Assembly (NCBI GenBank): GCA_021787855.1
Contig: JAJYLI010000004.1
Coordinates: forward strand, 1-36,007
DNA length: 36,007 nt
From: a bacterium
GTDB taxonomy: Bacteria > Gemmatimonadota > Gemmatimonadetes > Gemmatimonadales > JACORV01
Direction: 5' to 3'
Position 1 is the first letter of the stretch, and every line of letters starts with the position of its first letter. The notes beneath the pieces were generated by a model that had not been told where the DNA came from, did no database searches, and saw only the letters and a program-made list of their open reading frames with translations. The position numbers and the translations under genes were made by a program. Shown here one piece after another: positions 20,591 to 28,588 of the stretch.

Positions 20591-20899
20591 ATGGGCGTCG
20601 CGGTCATCGTCCTCATCGCTTTCGCGCTGATGATCCCTCTCACGGCCATCGTGCTGGATTCCCCGGTCGTGCGGGCCTGGGTGGAGCGGATGCACGGCGC
20701 GAGCGGCGAGGAGGTGGGCGACCTCAAGGAGCTGGCCAAGAAGGTCGGCGTCCTGGAGGCCGAGCTTGAGACGCTGACGCGCCAGCTCGTCCAGATCCAG
20801 GAGGAGCACCAGTACCTGCAGCGGCTGCTGGAGGACCCCGCGCGGCGCGGAGGGGCCGCCGCCCCCCCCCCGAAGTCCCTGCCGAAGCCCGGCGCCTAG
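20591..20899 (+). CDS. Small single-pass membrane protein with coiled coil
   Basis: Not assigned to a named family. The 102-residue product has one N-terminal hydrophobic segment (about residues 3-22), a short basic/acidic linker, a predicted coiled coil with leucines at heptad spacing (about 41-82: L45, L48, V52, L55, L59, L62, L66, I69) and a Pro/Ala-rich tail. The layout resembles PspB-type phage-shock proteins, but no diagnostic motif is visible. ATG 20591 lies 9 bases after the bshC stop, and the stop is 2 bases before murJ. A C10 homopolymer lies in the tail codons. Codon use and position support a real gene. Confidence 0.7.
   Translation: MGVAVIVLIAFALMIPLTAIVLDSPVVRAWVERMHGASGEEVGDLKELAKKVGVLEAELETLTRQLVQIQEEHQYLQRLLEDPARRGGAAAPPPKSLPKPGA
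20862..20871. repeat. C10 homopolymer tract
   Basis: Ten consecutive C residues within the tail of the small membrane protein gene (codons for the Pro run before KSLPKPGA), 30 bases ahead of the murJ start. Slippage here would change only the last dozen or so residues of the small protein, but could alter coupling to murJ. It is also a likely place for sequencing error. Confidence 0.9.
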
Positions 20900-20901
20900 G
20901 G

Positions 20902-22479
20902 ATGCCGCGGTCGTCGGGCCGCTCGTCGGCCCTGGTGGCCGCCGGCATCTTCCTGAGCCGCATCGCCGGCCTGATCCGCCAGGCCATCTTCGCGAACTAT
21001 CTCGGCCTCAGCTCCGTCGCCGACGCGGTCCAGCTCTCCTTCCGCATCCCCAACCTGCTGCAGAACCTGTTCGGCGAAGGCGTCCTGTCGGCGTCGTTCA
21101 TCCCGGTGTACGCCCGGCTCCTGGGCGAGGGGCGGGAGCGTGACGCGGGGCGGGTGGCCGGCGCCGTCGCGGGCCTGCTGGGGCTGCTCATGGCCGTGCT
21201 CGTCGCGGCCGGTGTGGGGGCCTCGCCGCTCCTGGTGACGGTCCTCGCGCCCGGCTTCGCGGGCGAGAAGCGCGAACTGACCATCACGCTGGTGCGGATC
21301 CTGTTCCCGGCGACCGGGATCCTGGTCCTCTCGGCCTGGTGTCTGGGGATCCTCAACAGCCACCGGAAGTTCTTCCTGGCCTACGCGGCGCCGGTGGCCT
21401 GGAACGCGGCGGTGATCGCCGCCGCGATCGCGGGGCGCCACGCGGCGGAGGCGCGGCTGGCGGTGATCATCGCCTGGGGCGCCGTCGCGGGGAGCCTGCT
21501 CCAGGTGGCGGTGCAGCTGCCCTCCGTCCTGGCGCTGGTCCGGGGCCTCAAGCTCAGCACCGGGACCCGGGATCCCGAGGCGCGGACGGTCCTCCGCAAC
21601 TTCGGGCCGGCCCTGATGGGGCGGGGCGTGAACCAGATCAGCGCCTACGTGGACTCGATCATCGCCAGCCTCCTGGGGAACAGCGCCGTGGCGGGGGTGG
21701 CGAACGCGCAGACGCTGTTCATGCTGCCCGTGAGCCTGTTCGGGATGTCCATCTCCGCCGCCGAGCTGCCGGAGATGTCCGCCGCGACGGGGAAGGGGGA
21801 AGCGCACGCGGCCGCGCTCCGGGCGCGGCTCGTGGGCGGGCTGCACCGGATGGCCTTCTTCATCGTCCCGTGCGCGGTGGGCTTCCTGCTCCTCGGCCAG
21901 GTCGTGGCCGCGGCGCTGTACCAGCGGGGGCGGTTCACGCTGGACGACAGCCGCTACGTGTGGGCCATTCTCGCCGGCTCGACCGTCGGGTTGCTGGCTT
22001 CGTCGTTGAGCCGGCTGCTGTCCAGCACGTTCTACGCGCTCGGCGATACCCGCACGCCGCTGCGCTACGCCGTCGTCCGGGTAGCGCTCACGACGGCGCT
22101 GGGCTTCTCCTGTGCCCTCCTGCTGCCTCCGTGGCTGGGCATCGAGCTCAGGTGGGGCGCCGTCGGGCTCACGGCCAGCGCGGGCTTCTCGGCCTGGGTG
22201 GAGTTCGTGCTCCTCCGCCGCGCCCTCCGCGGGCGGATCGGGACCGCCGAGTTCGAGCCCTGGTACCTGGTCAAGCTGTGGGGCACCGCGCTGGTGGCGG
22301 GGGCCGTGGGCCTGGCCCTGTGGCGCGCGACCACGCTGGGGCCTGTGGTGACCGGCACCCTCGTGCTGCTGCCCTACGCGGCCGTCTACGCCGCGCTGAC
22401 CCTCGCGCTGCGCATCCCCACCGCGTGGGAGATTCTGCGGGCGGCAAGGAAGTTGGCCGCCGCGCCCACCGGATCGTGA
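20902..22479 (+). CDS. murJ: Lipid II flippase MurJ (MviN family)
   Basis: Polytopic inner-membrane protein that flips lipid II for peptidoglycan synthesis. The protein has 525 residues, with about 14 hydrophobic segments expected for the MOP superfamily. It has the MurJ N-terminal pattern: GIFLSRIAGLIRQAIFANYLG, DAVQLSFRIPNLLQNLFGEG, SASFIPVYARLL. Further in, SSLSRLLSSTFYALGDTRTPLRYA matches the family. ATG 20902 is 2 bases after the preceding stop. The last 20 codons (TAWEILRAARKLAAAPTGS) and stop are duplicated directly downstream in the same frame. Confidence 0.94.
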   Translation: MPRSSGRSSALVAAGIFLSRIAGLIRQAIFANYLGLSSVADAVQLSFRIPNLLQNLFGEGVLSASFIPVYARLLGEGRERDAGRVAGAVAGLLGLLMAVLVAAGVGASPLLVTVLAPGFAGEKRELTITLVRILFPATGILVLSAWCLGILNSHRKFFLAYAAPVAWNAAVIAAAIAGRHAAEARLAVIIAWGAVAGSLLQVAVQLPSVLALVRGLKLSTGTRDPEARTVLRNFGPALMGRGVNQISAYVDSIIASLLGNSAVAGVANAQTLFMLPVSLFGMSISAAELPEMSAATGKGEAHAAALRARLVGGLHRMAFFIVPCAVGFLLLGQVVAAALYQRGRFTLDDSRYVWAILAGSTVGLLASSLSRLLSSTFYALGDTRTPLRYAVVRVALTTALGFSCALLLPPWLGIELRWGAVGLTASAGFSAWVEFVLLRRALRGRIGTAEFEPWYLVKLWGTALVAGAVGLALWRATTLGPVVTGTLVLLPYAAVYAALTLALRIPTAWEILRAARKLAAAPTGS

Positions 22480-22555
22480 GTCCGTCTCGCGACCACCGCG
22501 TGGGAGATGCTGCGGGCGGCAAGGAAGTTGGCCGCCGCGCCCACCGCGCCGTGAG
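22418..22555 (+). repeat. Tandem duplication of the murJ 3' end (75-base period)
   Basis: Bases 22418-22480 recur at 22493-22555, shifted by exactly 75 bases. The copies differ at 22433 (T versus G) and at the three bases 22472-22474. The shift is a multiple of three, so after the murJ stop the second copy reads TAWEMLRAARKLAAAPTAP and then stops, in the murJ frame. The 12-base spacer (22481-22492) weakly matches the bases after copy 2, as expected for an ageing tandem duplication. The second copy fills most of the 117-base murJ-uvrC gap. Confidence 0.92.
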
Positions 22556-22596
22556 CGCCTCCCGCCACCGCCGTCCGCTTCGCCGCCTGGTCCCGC

Positions 22597-24411
22597 GTGC
22601 CTGACGCGGCGCTCCTGAAGAAGCTCGACGGGCTCCCCGATGGGCCCGGTGTCTATCTGTGGAAGGACGCCGGCGGCGCGGTGCTGTACGTCGGGAAGGC
22701 GAACAGCCTGCGGGACCGGGTGCGGTGGTACCTGGGGGACGAGGCGGCGGCGAACCCGCGGCTCGCGATGCTGGTCGCGCGGATCGCGGACCTCGACACG
22801 ATCGTGGTGCAGAGCTCCAAGCAGGCGCTGCTGCTGGAGAACAACCTCATCAAGGAGTACCACCCGCGGTTCAACGTGAACCTGCGGGACGACAAGCGGT
22901 ATCCGTGGCTCGCGGTGACCGTCCAGGAGCCGTTCCCGCGGATCCTGGTGACGCGGCAGGCCTCCGACGACGGCGCGCGCTACTTCGGGCCGTACACCGA
23001 CGTGGGCGCGCTGCGCCGGACGCTGCGCCTGATCCGCCGCGTGTTCACGGTGCGCTCCTGCCACTACGACCTGCCCCGGGACGCGCCCGACCGGCCGTGC
23101 CTCGACTACCACATCAGCAAGTGCCGCGCCCCGTGCGTGGGCTTCGAGTCGCGGGAGGCGTACGGCGCGATGATCCGCGACGTGCTGCTGTTCCTCGAGG
23201 GGAAGACGGTCGAGGTGCGGCAGCGCTTCCGGGAGCGGATGGCGGAGGCGTCGCGCGCCACGGACTACGAGCTGGCCGCCGAGCTGCGGGACGCGCTGGC
23301 CCGGATGGACCAGATCGAGGAGCCGCCCACGGTCGAGCGGGTGGAGGGGGGCGACAGCGACGCCATCGGCCTGGCGCGCGACGAGGACGACGCGTGCGCC
23401 GTGGTGCTGCGGGTGCGGGGCGGGAAGGTGCTGGGCACGGAGCACACCTTCCTGGAGGGCGTCGAGGGGGTGCCCGAGCCCGACGTGCTCACCGCGTTCA
23501 TCGTGCGCTACTACCTGCCGCGCGAGCGGCGGGCGCGGGTGGTCCACCTCCCGTTCCCGCCGGCCGACGAGGCCGAGCTGACCGAGGCGCTCGGTGAGGC
23601 GCGCTGGGGCGTGCCGGCGCGGGGCCACGGGCGACGGCTGGTGGACCTGGCGGATCAGAACGCCCGGCACCTGCTGGAGACGCTGCGCCTGGAGACGTTC
23701 GAGGGCGCCGAGCGCGCCGAGGACCCGGTGTACGCGCTGGGGCGCGACCTCGGGCTCTCCGCGGTGCCGCGCACGCTGGTCTGCGTGGACATCAGCACGT
23801 CGCAGGGCCGCGACACCGTGGGCTCCGTGGTGTGGTTCGAGAACGGGCGGCCCAAGCGGGGCGAGTACCGCACCTTCAAGATCCAGGCGACCCAGGGGCA
23901 GGACGACTTCGCCGCCATGCACGAGGTCGTGCAGCGCTACCTCACCCGCCGGGTGAACGAGTCTCGGCCGCTGCCCGACCTGGTGGTGGTGGACGGCGGC
24001 CGCGGCCAGCTCAACGCGGCGCTCGCGGCCGTCCGGGACGCGGGTCTGGCGGAAGCCGCGCTGCCCCTGGCCTCGCTGGCCAAGCGCGAGGAGGAAGTGT
24101 ACCTGCCCGCGCGCGAGGAACCGCTGCGGCTGCCGCGGCGCAGCCCGGGCTTGAAGCTCCTGCAGCGGGCCCGCGACGAGGCCCACCGCGTCGCCGTCGG
24201 ATTCAACCGCCGCCGCCGCGCCGCGCGCACGTTGACGTCCGAGCTGCTGGCCGTCCCCGGCATCGGGCCGAAGCGGCGCGGGGCCCTGCTGGAGCGCTTC
24301 GGCTCCCTGGCGGGCGTGCGGTCCGCCTCGATCGCGGAGCTGGCCAGCGTGCCGGGCATCTCCCGCGCGCTGGCCGAGCGCCTGCGCACCCACCTTCACC
24401 AGTCGAGCTGA
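22597..24411 (+). CDS. uvrC: Excinuclease ABC subunit C
   Basis: Makes both incisions in nucleotide excision repair with UvrA and UvrB. It has 604 residues. The GIY-YIG nuclease domain has GVY (18-20), YVG (31-33) and R40; the Fe-S cysteines are C155, C168, C176 and C180. A UVR motif lies near 205-240 (YELAAELRDALARMDQ). The RNase-H-like 3'... 5'-side nuclease carries D398, D466 and H530. Tandem helix-hairpin-helix motifs end the protein (VPGIGPKRRGALLERFGS, VPGISRALAERL). GTG 22597 follows the murJ-tail duplication. Complete and ordinary. Confidence 0.95.
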   Translation: MPDAALLKKLDGLPDGPGVYLWKDAGGAVLYVGKANSLRDRVRWYLGDEAAANPRLAMLVARIADLDTIVVQSSKQALLLENNLIKEYHPRFNVNLRDDKRYPWLAVTVQEPFPRILVTRQASDDGARYFGPYTDVGALRRTLRLIRRVFTVRSCHYDLPRDAPDRPCLDYHISKCRAPCVGFESREAYGAMIRDVLLFLEGKTVEVRQRFRERMAEASRATDYELAAELRDALARMDQIEEPPTVERVEGGDSDAIGLARDEDDACAVVLRVRGGKVLGTEHTFLEGVEGVPEPDVLTAFIVRYYLPRERRARVVHLPFPPADEAELTEALGEARWGVPARGHGRRLVDLADQNARHLLETLRLETFEGAERAEDPVYALGRDLGLSAVPRTLVCVDISTSQGRDTVGSVVWFENGRPKRGEYRTFKIQATQGQDDFAAMHEVVQRYLTRRVNESRPLPDLVVVDGGRGQLNAALAAVRDAGLAEAALPLASLAKREEEVYLPAREEPLRLPRRSPGLKLLQRARDEAHRVAVGFNRRRRAARTLTSELLAVPGIGPKRRGALLERFGSLAGVRSASIAELASVPGISRALAERLRTHLHQSS

Positions 24412-24413
24412 CC

Positions 24414-25574
24414 ATGCCGGAGTGGAGCCTGGAGTGTTCCGGGTGCGGCCGCCACCGCGATGCCGCGGGACTGCCCACCGTCTGCGAGAGCTGCGGCGCG
24501 CCGTGGCTGGTGCGTTACCCCCGCCCGGTGAGCCGCGACGCGAAGGACGCGCTCGCGGCTCGGCCCGGGGGAGGGATGTGGCGCTACCGCGCCCTGCTGC
24601 CGCTCGAGCCGGGCGAGGAGCCCGTGACGCTGGGCGAGGGGGGCACGCCCCTGCTGCCGGCGCCGCGCCTGGGGGAGGCGCTGGGCGCGTCCGACCTGTG
24701 GATCAAGGACGAGGCGGCCAATCCCACGGGCTCGTTCAAGGCGCGCGGCCTCGCGGCGGCCGTCACCCGGGCCTGGCTGGGCGGCGCCCGCACGTTCGTG
24801 CTGCCCACGGCCGGCAACGCCGGGGTGGCGGCCGCGGCCTACGGCGCCCGGGCCGGCGCGCGGGTGCGCGTCTACGCGCCGCGCTCGACGCCCCGTCCCC
24901 TGCTGGGGCAGATCGCCGCCTACGGGGCGGAGCTGCACCTGGTGGACGGGCACATCGGCGACTGCGGGACCCTCGCCAAGGCCTTCGCCGCGGAGACCGG
25001 CGCCATGGACCTCTCCACGCTGCGCGAGCCGTACCGCATCGAGGGCAAGAAGACGCTGGGCCTGGAGATTGCAGAGCAGCTCGGCTGGCACCTCCCCGCC
25101 GCGATCGTCTATCCCACCGGCGGTGGAACGGGCCTGATCGGGATGTGGAAGGCCTTTCTGGAGCTGATCGAGGCCGGCTGGGTCCGAGGCCCGATGCCGC
25201 GCCTGTTCTCGGTGCAGGCGGCCGGCTGTGCGCCGGTGGTGCGCGCCGCGGAGGCGGGGGCGCGACGCTGCGAGGCCTGGCCCGATCCCCAGACGGTGGC
25301 GAGCGGCCTCCGCGTGCCGAACCCCCTGGGTGGCTCCCTGATGCTGCGAGCCCTCGAGGAGAGCCGGGGTGGGGCGGTGGCGGTGTCCGACCCCGACCTC
25401 GTGGCCGCCGCCGGTCTCATGGCCAGCCTGGCCGGCGTGGACGCCTGTCCGGAGGGGGGCGCGGCCGCCGCGGCGGTTCGGGCCCTGGTGGAGCGGGGGA
25501 CCCTCGGGCGTTTGGAGCGGATCGTGATCTTCAATACCGGGGCCGGCGTGCTGTATGGGAGGGACTTCAAGTAA
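24414..25574 (+). CDS. thrC: Threonine synthase-like PLP enzyme
   Basis: Fold-type II PLP enzyme, most likely converting O-phosphohomoserine to threonine. The 386-residue protein opens with a zinc ribbon (C8, C11, C24, C27), common in one class of threonine synthases. The PLP lysine is K109 in NPTGSFKARG, PTAGNAGVAAAAYGARAGA is the substrate loop, and YPTGGGTGLIGMWKAF is the phosphate-binding loop. FKARG rather than FKDRG at the PLP site is shared with some threonine dehydratase-like enzymes, so the reaction is less certain than the fold. The ATG at 24414 lies 2 bases after the uvrC stop. Confidence 0.8.
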   Translation: MPEWSLECSGCGRHRDAAGLPTVCESCGAPWLVRYPRPVSRDAKDALAARPGGGMWRYRALLPLEPGEEPVTLGEGGTPLLPAPRLGEALGASDLWIKDEAANPTGSFKARGLAAAVTRAWLGGARTFVLPTAGNAGVAAAAYGARAGARVRVYAPRSTPRPLLGQIAAYGAELHLVDGHIGDCGTLAKAFAAETGAMDLSTLREPYRIEGKKTLGLEIAEQLGWHLPAAIVYPTGGGTGLIGMWKAFLELIEAGWVRGPMPRLFSVQAAGCAPVVRAAEAGARRCEAWPDPQTVASGLRVPNPLGGSLMLRALEESRGGAVAVSDPDLVAAAGLMASLAGVDACPEGGAAAAAVRALVERGTLGRLERIVIFNTGAGVLYGRDFK

Positions 25575-25578
25575 GGTG

Positions 25579-25607
25579 TTGACGGAGCGGTCTAACTCGT
25601 GGATCTT
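25579..25607 (+). promoter_or_regulatory. Possible promoter of the exported TPR gene
   Basis: In a locally AT-richer gap (25575-25651), TTGACG at 25579-25584 resembles a -35 box. After 17 bases, GATCTT (25602-25607) is a poor -10 with three of six consensus bases. The following gene is separated from its neighbours on both sides, so a local promoter is expected; this match is only suggestive. Confidence 0.25.
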
Positions 25608-25651
25608 TACACACTTGAGTGCCTTGACCTCACGGGAGAGAGAGGGGTACG

Positions 25652-27130
25652 ATGGCCCGTAGTTCGACTCTGGTCGCGCCGCTCGCGGCGCTTGCCTTGA
25701 CCTTCACCGCCATGGCGGCACGGGCGCAGAACTCGCCGTTGCCGCAGTGCGAGCATCTCAAGTATGGCAGCGACTTCCGCCTGAACGGAGCCGAGCTGCA
25801 CTTCAATCAGGCCGAGCAGACGCAGTATCCCGATGATCGCGCCAACCAGCTCAAGGACGTCTTCCGCCTGCTGGGCGAGGTGGCCCAGCATCACGCGGGC
25901 GACCCGGCGACGCTGTGGTTCCTGTACGGCAGGGCGTACGCGCTGAACCACGACCTGGTGGGGGCCGATTCGGCCTGGTCCAAGGCGGAGGCGCTGACGG
26001 ACGCGGACTGCAAGGCGACCATGGAGCGGCTGCGCCACAACGCCTGGGTGCCGATCTACAACGACGGCGTCGAGGCGATGAACGCGCAGCACCTGGATTC
26101 GGCGCTGGCGCTGTTCCGGGAGGCCAACGGCATCTACCGCACCTCGCCGACGGCGTTCTACAACATGGCGATGATCTTCGTGCAGCAGAGCTCGGCGGCG
26201 ACCACGCCGGAGGCGGTGACGGCGCTGACGGACAGCGCGGTCAAGTACTTCCGGGCGGCGGCGGACGCGAGCACGGATCCCCGGTTCGCCGACGCGCGGG
26301 AGACCGCCCTGTTCAACGCGGCGCGGCTGCTGCACCGGGAGGCGCTGGACAGCGGGTCGGTGCACGCGGAGGCGACCCGGAAGGGCGTGCCCGACAGCGC
26401 GGTGAGCAATGCGCGGCTGCGCGCGGCGCTGGCGGCGTACCAGGACGCGCTGGCGGTGAAGCCGCACGACCTCACGGCGCAGGCCAGCGTGGCGGGCCTG
26501 CTGACGGCGCTGGGGCGGGAGGCCGCGGCGCGCGCGGTGTACGACACGATGCTGGCGCACAGCGACTCGGTGGACGCCGCCGACCTGTTCGACGCGGGCG
26601 CGGCGCTGGTCCGGACCGAGCGCTACGACCTGGGCGCGCGCTTCATCGAGCGGGGTCTCAGCAAGAACAAGTGCGACCGGGACGCGCTGTTCAACCTGGC
26701 CAACGCGTACATGGGCGCCAAGGACTCGGTGCGGATGCTCGCCACCGCCAAGCAGCTGGTGGCGCAGGACTCGATGCACCGCTCGTCGCTGCAGCTGCTG
26801 GCGCGGGCCTACCAGGACAACGGGCTGAAGGATTCGACGCTGAACGTCCTGCTGCGCGCGGATTCGATGCCCTGGGAGATCACGGAGCTCGACTTCTCCA
26901 CCACCGACACGTCGGCGTCGGTACACGCCATCGTGACGAACCTCCAGTCACAGATCATCAAGGGGTTCCCGCTGTCCATCGTGTTCATGGACGGGACGTG
27001 CCAGCCGGTGGCGACCAAGCAGGTGCTGCTGCCGGACCTCAACGCGAGCGGGAGTCCGGGTCAGGCGTACGACTTCACGGTGACGGCCAGCGGTCGGGGG
27101 ATCGCCGCCTGGAAGTACCAGACGAACTGA
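25652..27130 (+). CDS. Exported TPR-repeat protein with C-terminal Ig-like domain
   Basis: No specific function recognised. The 492-residue protein has a signal peptide cut after ARA (about residue 25). Helical tetratricopeptide-like repeats span most of the chain (FYNMAMIFVQQ, ALAAYQDALAVKPHDLTAQA, ALFNLANAYMGAKDSVRML, SLQLLARAYQDNGLKDSTL). The last 85 or so residues (VHAIVTNLQSQ... FPLSIVFMDGTCQPVATKQ... YDFTVTASGRGIAAWKYQ) look like an FxLYD-type beta-sandwich, which is my inference. Cysteines are few and spaced. ATG 25652 has a purine-rich stretch (GGGAGAGAGAGGGG) just upstream. It likely acts in the periplasm or at the outer membrane as a protein-interaction scaffold. Confidence 0.85.
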   Translation: MARSSTLVAPLAALALTFTAMAARAQNSPLPQCEHLKYGSDFRLNGAELHFNQAEQTQYPDDRANQLKDVFRLLGEVAQHHAGDPATLWFLYGRAYALNHDLVGADSAWSKAEALTDADCKATMERLRHNAWVPIYNDGVEAMNAQHLDSALALFREANGIYRTSPTAFYNMAMIFVQQSSAATTPEAVTALTDSAVKYFRAAADASTDPRFADARETALFNAARLLHREALDSGSVHAEATRKGVPDSAVSNARLRAALAAYQDALAVKPHDLTAQASVAGLLTALGREAAARAVYDTMLAHSDSVDAADLFDAGAALVRTERYDLGARFIERGLSKNKCDRDALFNLANAYMGAKDSVRMLATAKQLVAQDSMHRSSLQLLARAYQDNGLKDSTLNVLLRADSMPWEITELDFSTTDTSASVHAIVTNLQSQIIKGFPLSIVFMDGTCQPVATKQVLLPDLNASGSPGQAYDFTVTASGRGIAAWKYQTN

Positions 27131-27175
27131 TTATGATTCCTCGGGGGCGGGGACTCGGACGGTTCCGCCCCTCGC

Positions 27176-27247
<72 letters not shown>

Positions 27248-27254
27248 CCTCGCA

Positions 27255-27289
27255 GGCGGGGGAGGGTCCCCAGGGGGCCCGCCCCCGCC
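27255..27289 (+). terminator. GC-rich hairpin after tRNA-Gly, possible terminator
   Basis: GGCGGGGG (27255-27262) pairs perfectly with CCCCCGCC (27282-27289), with a further short GGG/CCC inside the loop. It lies eight bases after the tRNA and before the DUF512 gene. Only a weak T run (GTCGTTT, 27290-27296) follows, so intrinsic termination is possible but not assured. Confidence 0.4.
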
Positions 27290-27310
27290 GTCGTTTCCGG
27301 TAGGGGTCCG

Positions 27311-28588
27311 ATGGTCAGGGTGGCGGCGGTGGCGCCCGACTCGCTGGGCTCGCGGCTCGGTCTCGCGCCGGGCGACGAGCTGCTGGCGGTGGGTGGCCGG
27401 GAGCTGGTGGACTTCCTGGACTGGGAGTTCCTGAGCGCGGACGACGTGCTCGAGCTCCGCGTGCGGACGGCCGCGGGCCGCGAGCGGGTGCTGGAGGTGG
27501 AGCGACCCGAGGGGCTCCCCTGGGGCGTGGTGCTGGACCCGCCCAAGATCCGCCGCTGCAACAACCGCTGCGACTTCTGCTTCGTGGACGGCAACCCCGC
27601 CGGGGCGCGCAAGCCGCTGTTCATCCGCGACGACGACTACCGGCTGAGCTTCCGGTACGGCAACTTCGCCACGCTCTCCAATCTCAAGGACAAGGACGTC
27701 CGCCGGATCCTGGAGTACCGGCTGTCGCCGCTGTACGTCTCGGTGCACGCGACCGATCCGGCCATCCGCCGGCAGGTGCTGCGGAACGCGAAGGCGCCGG
27801 AGATCCTGCCGCAGCTCGAGCGGTTCGCGGCGGAGGGCATCCGGTTCCACACCCAGATCGTGATGGTTCCCGGGCTCAACGACGGCGCGGTGCTGGAGCG
27901 CACCCTGGCCGACTTGTACGCGTGCGGCGCGTCGGTCCTGAGCGTGTCGGTGGTGCCGGTGGCGCTCACCGCGTACTCCCGCCACGACCTGGTGCGCGCG
28001 CCCGCGGGGCCGGAGGCGCGCGACGCGCTGGCGTCGGTGGAACGGTGGGCGGCGCGGGCCCGGCGCGAGCGCGGCCACGGCTGGGTATACGGCTCGGACG
28101 AGCTGTACCAGCGGGCCGGCGAGCCGTTTCCGCCGGCGGAGGCGTACGACGGCTTCGAGCAGGTGGAGAACGGCGTGGGCGCGGTCCGCTGGCTGGAGGG
28201 CCTGGTGGCGGCCGAAGCCGCGGCGCTGCCCGACCTGAGCGGCCGGCGCGTGCTGGTGCTGACGGGCGCCGCGATGGGACCGTTGATGCCCTCGGTGCTG
28301 GAGGCGGTCGCGCGCGCCACGGGGGCGTCGCTGGAGTGCGTGGTGCTGGAGAACAGCTTCTTCGGACCCACGGTCACCACGGCCGGCCTGCTGCCGGGCG
28401 CCGCGTTCGCCGGGGCGCTGGCGGGCCGGGCGGACTACGACCTGGCGCTGCTGCCGGCCGAGGCGGTCAACGAGGACGGAGTGTTCGTGGACGACCTGGG
28501 GCTGGCGGAGGTGGTGGCGGCGGCGCGGGCGCCGCTGAAGCTGTCCTATCACTTCACCGACGCCCTGGGCGCCGAGGTGGCGGCGTGA
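27311..28588 (+). CDS. DUF512 radical-SAM/PDZ protein
   Basis: Putative Fe-S oxidoreductase of the DUF512 family with no established reaction. The 425-residue protein has an N-terminal PDZ-like segment (VAPDSLGSRLGLAPGDELLAVGG) and a radical-SAM-like cluster motif CxxxCxxC at C83, C87 and C90 (CNNRCDFCFVDG). The conserved NAKAPEILPQLERFAAEGI and TQIVMVPGLNDG follow, then the C-terminal DUF512 region. ATG 27311 follows a weak AGGGG. Its stop overlaps the der GTG, and this gene is commonly found beside der (engA) in bacteria that have it, suggesting a ribosome- or translation-linked role (inference). Confidence 0.88.
   Translation: MVRVAAVAPDSLGSRLGLAPGDELLAVGGRELVDFLDWEFLSADDVLELRVRTAAGRERVLEVERPEGLPWGVVLDPPKIRRCNNRCDFCFVDGNPAGARKPLFIRDDDYRLSFRYGNFATLSNLKDKDVRRILEYRLSPLYVSVHATDPAIRRQVLRNAKAPEILPQLERFAAEGIRFHTQIVMVPGLNDGAVLERTLADLYACGASVLSVSVVPVALTAYSRHDLVRAPAGPEARDALASVERWAARARRERGHGWVYGSDELYQRAGEPFPPAEAYDGFEQVENGVGAVRWLEGLVAAEAAALPDLSGRRVLVLTGAAMGPLMPSVLEAVARATGASLECVVLENSFFGPTVTTAGLLPGAAFAGALAGRADYDLALLPAEAVNEDGVFVDDLGLAEVVAAARAPLKLSYHFTDALGAEVAA

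Noticed and set aside
20896-24399. Very long open frame on the - strand opposite murJ and uvrC
   Set aside because: Its translation is Arg/Gln/His/Pro-rich with no motifs, and the + strand holds two clear genes. GC-rich coding DNA often leaves long antisense frames open. The same applies to the - strand frames at 4885-8019 and 7418-9979.
27143-27172. Hairpin between the TPR gene and tRNA-Gly as a terminator
   Set aside because: CCGCCCC pairs with GGGGCGG (8 bp with a wobble), but the loop is 14 bases, no T run follows, and the right arm abuts the tRNA.
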